64,000 nucleotides of DNA from Siphonobacter curvatus (GTDB lineage: Bacteria; Bacteroidota; Bacteroidia; Cytophagales; Spirosomataceae), in the NCBI RefSeq assembly GCF_002943425.1, contig NZ_PTRA01000001.1, forward strand, positions 1,054,001 to 1,118,000. The letters run 5' to 3'. The translations under genes and the position numbers were made by a program. The notes under the pieces were generated by a model. That model was not told the DNA's origin and searched no databases. It worked only from the letters and a program-made list of their open reading frames with translations. Shown in pieces: positions 33,826 to 44,058 of the stretch. The number at the start of each line of letters is the position of its first letter. Within the stretch, counting starts at the first letter, position 1.

Positions 33826-36072
33826 CTAGCGAAGGATGATCTTTCGGGTAATTTTTCCGGAACTCGCCGTTTGAATCTGAACCAGATACACGCCAGTAGG
33901 CAATCCTCTAAAATCGAGTTCATACCGATTGGTGCCATTGGAACGGGCTTTACCCAGCCATTGACCGAGCAGACTATACAGATGCACCTCCGCCTCGGCC
34001 GTCGTCTGGATCGTTACGTAACGATCCGTGGGATTGGGTCCGACCCGTACAGTCTCCGTGCCCGTATCGGGCGAAGGCGGCAACTTCTCCGAACGATTCA
34101 GTAGCAACCGCAGGCCACCGGTATTCGTGCCTGCTACAATATCGGGCAATCCATCCTGATTGAGGTCCGCTACGGCTAGCGAAGGAACACCGCCAATTTT
34201 TAAGCTCGTAACCGCATTAACGGGCGATTGTACCGAATTAGAATCCGCTGAAAGGGTTGTTTGATTAAGAAAATCGTGGAAAACTTTCAGGGAACCATTA
34301 TCGTAGGCCGTCAGCAGGTCCAGTCGTTCGTCGCCGTTGACATCCGCTGCAATTAGTGAGAACCCCCGGTTGGTAAAATCATCCGTCTGGCCACCGTACG
34401 ACTTGGTTTCCAACTGATACGTGGGCTGGGTAGACGTGCCCGTGTTGCGGTAATATTGAATGCCACCGTAGTAGGTGCCGATCAGCAGGTCAATGCGTCC
34501 GTCCCGGTTCACATCAAGGTACAGAGGAACCGAACCCGCGTAGAGGTCATTCGGGAGGGGCAACGCCGTAAGCTCGTCCGGATTGAGCTGAAAAGCTCCG
34601 GTCTTACCACCTCGGTTAGGAATGTACCGAACGATGGAGCCGGCTGGCGTCTGAGCCATGAAACCTAAATCGGGAATACCGTCACCGGTTACGTCACTAA
34701 CAAAGATGTTGACATTGGTAACCAACTGGTTCTGTCGGTTCTGTAGCTGCGTGGCCAGCCCCAGATAATCATCCGTTTCAAGCTGGAATTTAGCCTGTTG
34801 AGGGGTACCGACATTGCGGAATAGAGCGATGCCACCCCGGTACGTTTGCCCGGAGCGAAAACCGGCATATCCCACCAGTAAATCGGCGTCGCCGTCGCCA
34901 TCCAGGTCGGCCAGAGCAGTAGTCGTATTTTCGCCCAGGTCCACCATATCTTCCTGTAAAAAATTCTCTTTCCGAAAGATCAGACCTGAGCCCGTACTCT
35001 CATAAAGCCAGGCGGTCCGGCGAAAGTCATTGGCCTTGAGCTGATCATTGGAGTAGACATTCGGAGCAGCCAGCAGATCGGGTTTCCCATCAAACGTGAC
35101 GTCTTCCAGGAACGTGGCCGGAAATACGCCCATATCAATCGGTTTTACCGAAGGAAACAAATAGTCAGCCTGCGTGAATCGAGCCTTTTCCCGCGTGCCC
35201 GCATTGGGCATGTACGCTACGTGGGAATCTTCGATGTAACTGTAAAAGAAGTCTTTCACGCCATCTCCGTTATAATCCCAGAGCAAAATACTATTGCCTG
35301 CATGCAGGGGGCGACCCCCCGGATTGTTCTGGACGGCTGGACAATCGCCTTCGCCAGTTTCGCAGTTCATATTGAAGCAGGCATCTCCGTACTGTCGCTT
35401 GATGAAGTTTCCCCAGCAAAAACCAACTTTCTTGAAGGTCAAACCGGCCTTGCCCGTTCGTTCGATGCTCATGTTCTGGTGGTATTCCGCAAAGTCGCCC
35501 GCAATGTCAAAGATGACCAAATCCAGATCGCCGTCCCCGTCCACGTCATCAATCCCGGGTACGTCCGTGGAAGGCACCTGCATATTTACCTGACCCGAAA
35601 ATCCTTCGGTATACAGTGGATCGAACAGCAACTGCCAGCGGAAACCAGAAGGAGCTGATACATTTTGATACACTTTAATTCCCGACGGCGTATGGGCGAA
35701 CAAATCCTTGCGGCCATCACCATCGAAATCACGAAGAAGCATCCAGCTTTCTAGTTCGGGGAAGTACGCCTCGTAGAGGGGAGCGTGTCGCCAGGTGTAG
35801 GAGCCATTACCCGTGGGCTGGGCCAGAAAGGTGGAAATTTTTCGACTGGTTCGATCAAAAATTACTAAATCCTCGACCTGATCCTGATTTAAATGCATTT
35901 TGGAAAACTGCGGAGCATTCAGTCCTCCGGCCCAGGCATTGGGCAGGATTCGACCCTGTACGGTAACCTGAACCGCAGTATCCAGTTCAAAGGAAAACTT
36001 CTGAGCATGGGCCTCAAAAGAAAGAAATGAAACGAGCAGCCCCAGGCCCGTCAGCAGGTAACGGTTTTTCAT
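33826..36072 (-). CDS. FG-GAP/VCBS-repeat protein with T9SS sorting domain
   Basis: 748-residue exported protein with the signal peptide MKNRYLLTGLGLLVSFLSFEA. Many repeats of the DxDGDGxxDLxxG type occur (DFDGDGRKDLFAHT, DVDGDGDLDLVIFD, DLDGDGDADLLVG, DVTGDGIPDLGFM, DVNRDGRIDLLIG, DVNGDERLDLLTA, DLNQDGLPDIVAG). These form a calcium-binding beta-propeller like that of integrin alpha subunits. The last 75 residues are a type A T9SS C-terminal domain: GPNPTDRYVTI, ELDFRGLPTGVYLVQI and final KITRKIILR. It is therefore predicted to cross the outer membrane via the PorX-controlled system and stay at the surface. Confidence 0.9.
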   Translation of the reverse strand: MKNRYLLTGLGLLVSFLSFEAHAQKFSFELDTAVQVTVQGRILPNAWAGGLNAPQFSKMHLNQDQVEDLVIFDRTSRKISTFLAQPTGNGSYTWRHAPLYEAYFPELESWMLLRDFDGDGRKDLFAHTPSGIKVYQNVSAPSGFRWQLLFDPLYTEGFSGQVNMQVPSTDVPGIDDVDGDGDLDLVIFDIAGDFAEYHQNMSIERTGKAGLTFKKVGFCWGNFIKRQYGDACFNMNCETGEGDCPAVQNNPGGRPLHAGNSILLWDYNGDGVKDFFYSYIEDSHVAYMPNAGTREKARFTQADYLFPSVKPIDMGVFPATFLEDVTFDGKPDLLAAPNVYSNDQLKANDFRRTAWLYESTGSGLIFRKENFLQEDMVDLGENTTTALADLDGDGDADLLVGYAGFRSGQTYRGGIALFRNVGTPQQAKFQLETDDYLGLATQLQNRQNQLVTNVNIFVSDVTGDGIPDLGFMAQTPAGSIVRYIPNRGGKTGAFQLNPDELTALPLPNDLYAGSVPLYLDVNRDGRIDLLIGTYYGGIQYYRNTGTSTQPTYQLETKSYGGQTDDFTNRGFSLIAADVNGDERLDLLTAYDNGSLKVFHDFLNQTTLSADSNSVQSPVNAVTSLKIGGVPSLAVADLNQDGLPDIVAGTNTGGLRLLLNRSEKLPPSPDTGTETVRVGPNPTDRYVTIQTTAEAEVHLYSLLGQWLGKARSNGTNRYELDFRGLPTGVYLVQIQTASSGKITRKIILR

Positions 36073-36188
36073 TGCATCTTTGTCACATCAGTTCAACAAC
36101 GAATGGAAAATACATTTAGCGTTTCGGGTGGAGAGTTTTAGCCGGGAGAGCTACGAATTCCAAACCCAAAACTTCAAACGATCTATAC

Positions 36189-37481
36189 ATGATTGCAGAC
36201 CTTTATCAAAAGTACCTGACTTGCAGCAGTGTTTCGATTGATACCCGCAAAATTGAGCCCGGAGCGATGTTTTTCGCGTTAAAAGGGGAAAAATTTGACG
36301 CGAATACCTTTGCCGCCCAGGCCCTGACCAACGGAGCTGCCTATGTGGTGATGGATAATGCCGAGTACGCGACCGACGAACGTTGTCTGGTTGTGCCCAA
36401 TACGCTTCAGGCCTTGCAACAACTGGCTTTGTATCATCGGCGTACGCTGACCATTCCCGTCATCGGCATTGGCGGATCTAATGGCAAAACGACGACTAAA
36501 GAGCTGACCCACCGCGTACTAGCGAAACGATTCCGGACGTTTGCTACACCCGGTAATTATAACAACTACATCGGCGTACCGCTTACCCTGCTTTCCATGC
36601 CGATAGGTACAGAAGTCCTTATCGTAGAATTGGGAGCCAACCAGAAAGGCGATATTGAAGAATTGGTGAACATCTGCGAACCCGGTCTCGGCTTGATTAC
36701 CAATATTGGAAAGTCACACTTGGAAGGTTTTGGTGGCTTGCAGGGGGTACGCGAAGGGGAGGGGGAACTCTACGATTTTCTGGTACAGACCAACGGCCTG
36801 ATCTTCTTTCATGCTCAGGATGAAACGCTGGTGAGTATGCTGGAAGAACGGGGAGCAAAGAAATTCAACCTGATTCCTTACCGCGACGACGTTCAGTTGC
36901 TGGAAACCAACCCGAACGTGGTGTATGAAATAGGCGAACAACGCGTGGAAACGCACCTGATGGGAGATTACAACTTCATTAACATGCGGGCTGCCCTAAC
37001 GCTGGGCCATTATTTTGGCGTGGCTGAAGCAGATATGCACGCCGCCATTGCGGGCTACGTGGCCGAAAATAACCGCTCCCAGATTCTACAGAAAGGTTCG
37101 AATACCATCTGGCTGGATGCGTATAATGCTAACCCAAGTTCAATGGCCGCTGCATTAAAGAATTTCGAAGCTCTGGACGCGAAGAAAAAATTGGTCATTC
37201 TGGGCGACATGTTTGAACTGGGCGAAGAAGGGCCCTCCGAGCACGAGCTGATGGGAAAACTGATTGCCGAATGCCACTTTGATTACGTACTTCTGGCGGG
37301 ACCGCTCATGCAGAACGCCCTGAAATACCTGCCCCGGGCGTATTACTTCCCCGATAAATTCGGCCTACACGTCTGGTTGGAGGAACATCCCATGACGGAT
37401 ACGCATTTCCTCATTAAAGGTTCTCGCGGTATGGGACTGGAGAGTACGCTGGGGATGATTGGGGGAGGGGAGAGTTCATAG
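36189..37481 (+). CDS. murF: UDP-N-acetylmuramoyl-tripeptide--D-alanyl-D-alanine ligase
   Basis: Adds D-Ala-D-Ala to UDP-MurNAc-tripeptide, the last cytoplasmic step of the peptidoglycan stem peptide. 430 residues. The N-terminal domain has the MurF pattern SSVSIDTRKIEPGAMFFALKG. The ATP loop GGSNGKTTTKEL spans residues 95-106, and VELGANQKGDIEEL, NIGKSHLEGFG and LDAYNANPSSM are standard Mur-ligase motifs. It is not in a dcw cluster here. AC-rich sequence lies just before the start. Its own stop codon overlaps the first GT-rich word of the following spacer. Confidence 0.96.
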   Translation: MIADLYQKYLTCSSVSIDTRKIEPGAMFFALKGEKFDANTFAAQALTNGAAYVVMDNAEYATDERCLVVPNTLQALQQLALYHRRTLTIPVIGIGGSNGKTTTKELTHRVLAKRFRTFATPGNYNNYIGVPLTLLSMPIGTEVLIVELGANQKGDIEELVNICEPGLGLITNIGKSHLEGFGGLQGVREGEGELYDFLVQTNGLIFFHAQDETLVSMLEERGAKKFNLIPYRDDVQLLETNPNVVYEIGEQRVETHLMGDYNFINMRAALTLGHYFGVAEADMHAAIAGYVAENNRSQILQKGSNTIWLDAYNANPSSMAAALKNFEALDAKKKLVILGDMFELGEEGPSEHELMGKLIAECHFDYVLLAGPLMQNALKYLPRAYYFPDKFGLHVWLEEHPMTDTHFLIKGSRGMGLESTLGMIGGGESS

Positions 37482-38109
37482 TTTTGAGCCGCAGCAGTTT
37501 TCAGTTTTTAAGGTAAAACCCGGTAAAGGTAGCGGGATGGGTTGTCCGTAGCATTGGCTACGGACGCAAAAGTTGGTAGGCTGTGCCTACCGGCCAGGAC
37601 GCACCCCGCATTGCAACGGGGCTAATCAAATTGAACCCCTGCGGGGTTAGGTGGCGGTTTATAAAGTAGTATTTGCCCTGCTCATCCCGATTTTAAACCG
37701 TCATGGAATGATCGGGGTGGAATGGTTTCGCGTCTGTGACGCGAAGTACGGTTCACTTTCGGCTCTCAAATTTGGAACAGCGAACGACAGCCGGGTAGGT
37801 TGTTGATCCTATGAAACAAAGGGTCGGTTCTGCCGGACTCACCTTCGTTAAAGACGCTTTGCCTAACATGCCTTGCTCTTTCGGAAAGGCTGCCTGTGCG
37901 GGAAAGCAGGGTTGAAAACATGGAAAGAAAACCTGCGACGAAACTTTGTAACGACTCTGAGCATTCTAAATCAATTCGCTACCGGTAGCTGCTACCCAAA
38001 ACTCAAAACTCAAAACGCACAACGGTAAACTCTACCTATCTTTGCACGTTTATCTTTTTATACTTTCTGGACACAACGCCGACTCCGATCCGGCATCGTT
38101 TCGTAACCG
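37482..38109. repeat. Hairpin-rich spacer between murF and metH
   Basis: 628 bases without a coding frame. It contains consecutive short perfect inverted repeats with tiny loops: 37544-37565 (arm GTCCGTAGC, loop ATTG), 37575-37591 (GGTAGGC, loop TGT), 37604-37621 (CCCCG), 37634-37648 (AACCCC, loop TGC), 37727-37745 (TTCGCGTC, loop TGT) and 37984-37996 (GGTAGC, one-base loop). A longer hairpin is at 37683-37719. The spacer is bounded by AGTTTTGAG at 37480-37488 and its complement at 38002-38010. I do not recognise a cobalamin or SAM riboswitch here. It may be a REP-like or MITE-like repeat cluster. Confidence 0.7.
38037..38044 (+). promoter_or_regulatory. Candidate -7 element of metH
   Basis: TATCTTTG, an exact TAnnTTTG match, about 65 bases before the metH start and downstream of the hairpin-rich spacer. 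No -33 TTTG is seen. Confidence 0.5.
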
Positions 38110-41100
38110 ATGACAACGATTCAAAAACCCGACATTCGCAGCCTTCTTAAAAACCGTATTCTGGTACTCGATGGAGCCATGGGTACGATGATTCAGCGGT
38201 ATAAGCTGGAAGAAGAAGATTATCGGGGCTCTCGCTTTGCCGACTGGCCCCATCCCCTGAAGGGAAATAACGACTTGCTCGTACTGACCCGACCCGACAT
38301 TATCAAAACGATTCACGCCGAGTATTACGAAGCCGGAGCGGATATCGTGGAAACCAACTCCTTTTCCGGTACCTGGATTGCCATGGCCGATTATGGCATG
38401 GAAGAGCTGGTCTACGAACTCAACTACGAGTCGGCCCGTATTGCTCGTGAAGTCGCCGATGAATTTACGGCTCGCAACCCGGACAAGCCCCGGTACGTGG
38501 CGGGATCCATGGGGCCTACAAACCGTACCGCCAGCCTCTCGCCCGATGTGAACAACCCTGGTTACCGGGCCATCACTTTCGATCAGCTGGTGGGTGCGTA
38601 TTACGAACAGACCAAAGCACTAATCGAAGGTGGCAGTGATATTTTGCTGGTCGAAACCATTTTCGATACGCTCAATGCTAAGGCGGCTCTGTTTGCCATT
38701 GATACCTACTATCAGGACGTGACGAATGGAAAGTCGCCCTGGCCCGAACATATCCCGCAAGGACCCAAATTTGAAGTGCCGATCATGGTATCCGGTACCA
38801 TTACCGATGCCTCGGGTCGTACGCTTTCCGGACAAACGACGGAAGCTTTTCTTACCTCTGTATCGCATTTGCCCCTGCTTTCCGTAGGGCTAAACTGTGC
38901 CTTGGGAGCCGATCTGATGCGGCCGTATGTACAGACCCTGGCCGATAAATCACCCTTCTTTACCTCGGCCCACCCCAACGCGGGTTTGCCGAATGAAATG
39001 GGTGAATACGACGAGACGCCCGAGCAAATGGGTGAAACGATCAATGGCTTCCTGAACGACGGACTACTGAATATTATCGGTGGATGCTGCGGTACGACGC
39101 CCGGCCACATTCGCCGTATTGCGGAAATTGCTGCTACCCACCAGCCCCGACCTATTCCCGTCGAGGAACCCGTACTGAAATTATCGGGTTTGGAGCCGAT
39201 TGAGGTAACGAAGGAAAAGGTACTGTTTCTGAACATCGGGGAGCGTTGTAACGTAACCGGTTCGAAGAAATTTGCCCGGCTGATTCGGGAAAACAAGTAC
39301 GACGAAGCCCTGAGTATTGCCCGGGAACAGGTAGAAACTGGAGCTCAGGTCATCGACGTAAACATGGATGAAGGGATGATTGACGGAGCTGCCGCCATGA
39401 CTACCTTTCTAAATTTACTCGCTGCCGAACCCGACATTGCCCGGGTACCCGTCATGGTCGATTCTTCCAAGTGGGAAGTGATCGAGGCGGGTTTGAAATG
39501 CGTACAGGGAAAAGCAATTGTGAACTCCATTTCCCTGAAAGAAGGCGAAGAGAAGTTCAAGGAATACGCCCGCACGGTGCAACGGTACGGAGCCGCCGCC
39601 GTAGTGATGGCTTTTGATGAAAATGGTCAGGCCGATAGCTACGAACGCCGGATTGAAATTTGCGAACGGGCGTACCGGATTTTGGTGGACGAAGTCGGCT
39701 TCCCCGCCGAAGACATCATCTTCGACCCTAACATTTTAACCGTTGCTACAGGAATCGACGAGCACAATAACTACGCCGTCGATTTCATTAATGCAACCCG
39801 CTGGATTAAAGAAAACCTGCCGCACGCGAAAGTTTCGGGTGGGGTATCCAACGTATCGTTTAGCTTCCGGGGGAACGAACCCGTTCGGGAAGCCATTCAC
39901 TCGGCCTTCCTGTACCATGCCATTAAAGCTGGTATGGATATGGGCATTGTGAACGCCGGTCAGTTGACGATCTACGACGAAATTCCAAAGGACTTTCTGG
40001 AACTGGTGGAAGACGTTTTGCTCAACCGCCGTCCCGACTCCACCGAACGCCTCGTAACATTTGCCGAAACGGTGAAAGCCAAAGGAAAAACGGAAACGGG
40101 ACCGGATAACTCCTGGCGGCAACTGCCCGTGAAAGAGCGGCTCTCGCACGCTCTGGTCAAAGGCATCGCCGATTTCATTGATGAAGATACAGAAGAATGT
40201 CGTCAGGCATACGCTCGCCCGATTGAGGTGATTGAAGGTCCGCTGATGGACGGGATGAATGTGGTAGGGGATCTGTTTGGGGCTGGGAAAATGTTTCTGC
40301 CGCAGGTCGTTAAATCGGCCCGGGTCATGAAAAAAGCCGTAGCTTACCTCCAACCCTTCATTGAAGCCAGTAAAGAAGCCGGATCTACGGCTGGACGTAT
40401 TTTGCTGGCAACGGTTAAGGGCGACGTACACGATATTGGCAAGAACATCGTGGGCGTAGTACTGGGCTGTAACAATTACGAGATCATTGATTTGGGCGTA
40501 ATGGTGCCAACGGATAAAATACTGGAAGCGGCCAAGACGCACAACGTAGATATTATTGGATTGTCGGGACTGATTACGCCGAGTCTGGATGAAATGGTGG
40601 GCGTGGCCAAAGAAATGGAACGGCAGGGTTTCAACGTACCCCTGCTCATTGGTGGAGCAACGACGTCCCGAATTCATACGGCCGTAAAAATTGATCCGCA
40701 GTACTCCGGACCCGTCATTCACGTACTCGACGCTTCCCGTTCAGTACCCGTAGCCGGACGTCTGACGCAAAGCGACGAATCAAGAGCGGCGGTACTTTCG
40801 AGCATCAAGGCCGAATACGCTAAGCTTCGCGAAGATCACGCCAAACGCAAATCGGATAAGAATTTCGTCAACATTGAAGCGGCTCGTCAGAATAAGGTAA
40901 ACATCGACTGGGAGAACTTCCAGGCTACCAAACCCCGATTCCTGGGTACGCGGGTATTTGAAGACTATTCCCTGTCGGAAATTGCCCCGTACATTGACTG
41001 GACGCCCTTCTTCCAGACCTGGCAATTGCACGGCAAGTACCCCGCGATTCTGGAAGATCAGGTCGTAGGAGCGGAGGCGAAGAAATTGTTCGAAGATGCC

Positions 41101-41928
41101 AATAACCTGTTGTTGGAAATCATTCACGATCAATCGTTGAAAGCAAGAGCCGTTGTGGGTTTCTGGCCCGCGAATAGTCACGAGGATGATATTATTCTGC
41201 ATCCCTACGAGACGGTAAGCCGGGAAGTATCCTGCGAACGCCACGGCTCGCATACGCATCTGGAGTATCAGATCAGCCGGGCCAACCGATCGGGCGAAGA
41301 AGTCATTACTACGCCTGCTTTAGCTACGTTACATCATCTGCGTCAGCAAAGTCAGAAAGCAGCCAATCTGCCCAACTACTCACTAGCCGATTTCATTGCT
41401 CCACTGGAAAGCGTGCATACAGATTATATTGGCGGTTTTGCCGTAACAACCGGAATCGGTATCGAAGCCCTGCTGGAGAAATACGAAAAAGACCACGACG
41501 ATTACGGCAGTATCATGGTAAAAGCCATTGCCGACCGGCTTGCCGAGGCTTTTGCCGAATTGATGCACCAACGCGTTCGGAAGGAATTCTGGGGTTACGC
41601 GGCAAACGAAACCCTGGAAAATCAGGATTTGATTGAAGAGAAGTACCAGGGCATTCGTCCGGCTCCCGGTTATCCGGCCTGTCCCGAACATACCGAGAAG
41701 CGGACGCTATTTGATTTACTGGGTGCCGAACAGCTGGGTATTACGCTTACGGAAAGTTATGCCATGTATCCGGCTAGCTCCGTCAGTGGCTGGTATTTCA
41801 GTCATCCCGACAGCCGTTATTTCACCGTGGGTAAAATTCAGAAAGATCAGGTAGAAGATTACGCTAAACGCAAAGGAATGACGCTGGAAGAGGCCGAAAA
41901 ATGGTTGGCTCCAGCTTTGGCGTACTAA
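38110..41928 (+). CDS. metH: Cobalamin-dependent methionine synthase
   Basis: Transfers methyl from 5-methyltetrahydrofolate to homocysteine through cobalamin. 1272 residues with all four modules. The homocysteine domain (1-345) has [12 protein letters not shown] and the zinc cysteines [12 protein letters not shown]. The pterin-binding domain (about 355-620) has [14 protein letters not shown] and [11 protein letters not shown]. The B12 domain has the cap and [20 protein letters not shown] (axial His774). The reactivation domain, about 930 on, has the typical [15 protein letters not shown] region, here [17 protein letters not shown]. Intact. It makes the cell dependent on B12 at this step and links to ahcY and the following SAM-degrading gene. 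Confidence 0.98.
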   Translation: MTTIQKPDIRSLLKNRILVLDGAMGTMIQRYKLEEEDYRGSRFADWPHPLKGNNDLLVLTRPDIIKTIHAEYYEAGADIVETNSFSGTWIAMADYGMEELVYELNYESARIAREVADEFTARNPDKPRYVAGSMGPTNRTASLSPDVNNPGYRAITFDQLVGAYYEQTKALIEGGSDILLVETIFDTLNAKAALFAIDTYYQDVTNGKSPWPEHIPQGPKFEVPIMVSGTITDASGRTLSGQTTEAFLTSVSHLPLLSVGLNCALGADLMRPYVQTLADKSPFFTSAHPNAGLPNEMGEYDETPEQMGETINGFLNDGLLNIIGGCCGTTPGHIRRIAEIAATHQPRPIPVEEPVLKLSGLEPIEVTKEKVLFLNIGERCNVTGSKKFARLIRENKYDEALSIAREQVETGAQVIDVNMDEGMIDGAAAMTTFLNLLAAEPDIARVPVMVDSSKWEVIEAGLKCVQGKAIVNSISLKEGEEKFKEYARTVQRYGAAAVVMAFDENGQADSYERRIEICERAYRILVDEVGFPAEDIIFDPNILTVATGIDEHNNYAVDFINATRWIKENLPHAKVSGGVSNVSFSFRGNEPVREAIHSAFLYHAIKAGMDMGIVNAGQLTIYDEIPKDFLELVEDVLLNRRPDSTERLVTFAETVKAKGKTETGPDNSWRQLPVKERLSHALVKGIADFIDEDTEECRQAYARPIEVIEGPLMDGMNVVGDLFGAGKMFLPQVVKSARVMKKAVAYLQPFIEASKEAGSTAGRILLATVKGDVHDIGKNIVGVVLGCNNYEIIDLGVMVPTDKILEAAKTHNVDIIGLSGLITPSLDEMVGVAKEMERQGFNVPLLIGGATTSRIHTAVKIDPQYSGPVIHVLDASRSVPVAGRLTQSDESRAAVLSSIKAEYAKLREDHAKRKSDKNFVNIEAARQNKVNIDWENFQATKPRFLGTRVFEDYSLSEIAPYIDWTPFFQTWQLHGKYPAILEDQVVGAEAKKLFEDANNLLLEIIHDQSLKARAVVGFWPANSHEDDIILHPYETVSREVSCERHGSHTHLEYQISRANRSGEEVITTPALATLHHLRQQSQKAANLPNYSLADFIAPLESVHTDYIGGFAVTTGIGIEALLEKYEKDHDDYGSIMVKAIADRLAEAFAELMHQRVRKEFWGYAANETLENQDLIEEKYQGIRPAPGYPACPEHTEKRTLFDLLGAEQLGITLTESYAMYPASSVSGWYFSHPDSRYFTVGKIQKDQVEDYAKRKGMTLEEAEKWLAPALAY

Positions 41929-41948
41929 CATTAGGTTTTAAAACCAGT

Positions 41949-41985
41949 ACTCCCTCGTTTGCGGTTGCAGGCGAGGGAGTTTTTA
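41949..41985 (+). terminator. Terminator after metH
   Basis: ACTCCCTCG (41949-41957) pairs with CGAGGGAGT (41972-41980), followed by T's. It separates metH from the SAM hydrolase gene. Confidence 0.87.
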
Positions 41986-42010
41986 TAAGCACTAAATGAA
42001 GGAAGATCGT

Positions 42011-42907
42011 ATGAAAAACAGATTTAATGCTCTAATCATCGTCTTAGGTATACTGGTCAACACGGGCTGGGCCCAGCAAAAAATCGTCGTTTTTCAGTCA
42101 GATTTTGGCTTGAAGGATGGAGCCGTTTCGGCCATGAAAGGAGTGGCGATGGGTGTTTCAACTGAGTTGAAGTTATTTGATCTAACCCACGAAATACCCG
42201 CTTACAACATCTGGGAAGCTGCGTACCGCCTCGAACAAACCGTAGCGTATTGGCCCGCCGGTACCGTGTTTGTATCCGTCGTAGACCCCGGCGTAGGAAC
42301 GGAGCGAAAATCCGTTGTACTGAAAACGAAGTCGGGCCATTTCATTGTCACGCCCGATAACGGAACACTGACCCTCCTGGCCGAATCGGCGGGTATTGCG
42401 GAAGTACGGGAAATCAACGAGGCCGTTAACCGCCGGAAAAATTCGGGCAAATCCTATACTTTTCACGGTCGTGATGTATACGCCTACACCGCCGCCCGGC
42501 TGGCTGCTGGCGTGATTTCCTTCCCGCAGGTAGGACCTTTGTTACCGAAACAGGTGGTATCGCTACCGTATCAGAAAGCGAGTCGGGAGGGGCAATCGCT
42601 GAAAGGGACCATTCCCATTCTGGACGTACAATACGGCAATGTCTGGACCAATATTCCGGTTGACTTGTTTCAACAACTGGGCGTTACGGCTGGGCAGTCC
42701 GTACGCGTCCGGATCTTCCATCGAAATCAGAAAGTGTACGAAGACACGCTGCCTTACGTGGAAACGTTTGGGAGTGTGGCCGAAGACAAACCGCTCGTGT
42801 ACCTGAACAGTCTCTTGCAGGTTGCCTTCGCCCTGAATCAGGGAAACTTCGCCGAGACGCATCACATCGGGAGTGGCGGCGAGTGGAGCGTGGAGCTTTC
42901 CCGATAA
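42011..42907 (+). CDS. SAM hydroxide adenosyltransferase (DUF62/chlorinase-fluorinase family), exported
   Basis: Family members use a water-derived hydroxide to split S-adenosylmethionine into adenosine and methionine. 298 residues from ATG 42011, which has AAGGAAG upstream and opens the signal peptide MKNRFNALIIVLGILVNTGWA; an in-frame ATG at 41996 adds five residues. The family triad is visible: Asp and Arg in VDPGVGTER and His in FHGRDVYAY, with FQSDFGLKDGAVSAMKG and TPDNGTLTLL. The export signal is odd for an enzyme whose substrate is cytosolic, though secreted homologues occur in this phylum. Its stop codon abuts that of the convergent xdhC-like gene. Confidence 0.88.
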   Translation: MKNRFNALIIVLGILVNTGWAQQKIVVFQSDFGLKDGAVSAMKGVAMGVSTELKLFDLTHEIPAYNIWEAAYRLEQTVAYWPAGTVFVSVVDPGVGTERKSVVLKTKSGHFIVTPDNGTLTLLAESAGIAEVREINEAVNRRKNSGKSYTFHGRDVYAYTAARLAAGVISFPQVGPLLPKQVVSLPYQKASREGQSLKGTIPILDVQYGNVWTNIPVDLFQQLGVTAGQSVRVRIFHRNQKVYEDTLPYVETFGSVAEDKPLVYLNSLLQVAFALNQGNFAETHHIGSGGEWSVELSR

Positions 42908-44014
42908 CTATTCGCTGTAAATGGGAAGGCTCCGTCGCCGCAATAAGCCTCCTTCCCGATTTGAAAATACGGTCCGGATTTCGGCGAGAATGGAAAGGTC
43001 GATTTCTTCGGGAGTCGCTGCTCCAGTATCCAGTCCGGCGGGGCTGTAGGTTCGCTGAAGTTGAGAATCCGATAGGGGCTGATTGGCTTCTTCCATCCGC
43101 TGGATCATCTTTTCAAATCGCTTGCGGGGACCCAACAGGCCGATGTACGGAACCGTCGTGGTCGTTACGTAGCGATGGTAATTCCGGTAATCCGTCTCCA
43201 GATCGTGAGCCATGAGGATCACGGCGGTATAGTCGTCGGGCTGTACTTCGGTATCTTTGGCTACTACGGCATCCGCCCACTGAAAAAGTACTTTGTTGAT
43301 TTTCTGCGGATTACAGAAAACTGTCGTTAGCCAGCCCAGTTCACGGGCCTGTCGTACCAGCGGGTAAATGTCATAATTGCCGCCGTGAATGAACAGGTGA
43401 ATGGGAGGCAAAATCACTTCCAGCAATACGCAGACCGAGCCAAAAGAACCCGAAAATTCCTGCGTATGCGACTTCTGACTGTGCAGGGTCGTATGAATCG
43501 ATTCGCTCAACGCAGGCAACAGTTCCTGAACCGGGAAAAGGGCAGCGAACGAATCGGCGTCCTCAAACCGGTAAACCGAACCCAGCGGTAAGGTGTCCGA
43601 CTGACTTTCCGTAACGGTTACGACTACGGAAGGACTGCGTCGATGAATCAACGGTTCCAGCTGTAACACCGCATTCGACAGATCATCCGCATTCAATGGA
43701 CTCAGCAGTACGTCAATAACGCCATTACAACCTAGCCCCACGCCGATCTGATAAGGATCGTCATCGGTAGTATCGTAGGTGACCATGGCGGCTTTTCCGG
43801 TAGACATGGCCAAACGGGCCCGTTTCAGAGCATCACCTTCCAGACAACCGCCCGAAATGCCACCCACCCACTGACCGTCTTCGGTAACTAGCATGCGGGC
43901 TCCCACCCGTCGGTAGGAGGAACCCTCCACCCGAACTACCGTCGCCAGAGCGGCCTTTGTGGTCGTAAAATCAATCTTTTTATAGTGGTCGAGAATGGCA
44001 CTTATTTCTTTCAT
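42908..44014 (-). CDS. XdhC/CoxI family protein
   Basis: Members insert or sulfurate molybdenum cofactor for xanthine or CO dehydrogenases. 368 residues. The N-terminal XdhC/CoxI domain has EGSSYRRVGARMLVTEDG and GGISGGCLEGDALK; the Cys of GGCLE is the proposed cofactor ligand. The C-terminal Rossmann-like part has LFIHGGNYDIYPLVRQAREL, VILMAHDLETDY and YIGLLGPRKRFEKMIQR. The nucleotide motif usually written GxGxxx is here HGGNYD, slightly degenerate. No xanthine dehydrogenase or molybdopterin genes are in the window, so its partner enzyme is unlinked. Confidence 0.9.
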   Translation of the reverse strand: MKEISAILDHYKKIDFTTTKAALATVVRVEGSSYRRVGARMLVTEDGQWVGGISGGCLEGDALKRARLAMSTGKAAMVTYDTTDDDPYQIGVGLGCNGVIDVLLSPLNADDLSNAVLQLEPLIHRRSPSVVVTVTESQSDTLPLGSVYRFEDADSFAALFPVQELLPALSESIHTTLHSQKSHTQEFSGSFGSVCVLLEVILPPIHLFIHGGNYDIYPLVRQARELGWLTTVFCNPQKINKVLFQWADAVVAKDTEVQPDDYTAVILMAHDLETDYRNYHRYVTTTTVPYIGLLGPRKRFEKMIQRMEEANQPLSDSQLQRTYSPAGLDTGAATPEEIDLSILAEIRTVFSNREGGLLRRRSLPIYSE

Positions 44015-44058
44015 AGCAATAGGGGCCCGCTTGCTTAGGGACTAGGCGGGCATCCGGC

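Noticed and set aside
37482-38109. Cobalamin or SAM riboswitch upstream of metH
   Set aside because: The conserved B12-box type sequence (GCCACTG) and the SAM-I core were looked for and not found; only hairpins of unrelated form are present.
39736-40722. 328-residue minus-strand frame inside metH
   Set aside because: It is antisense to conserved pterin and cobalamin domains of MetH; no independent support.
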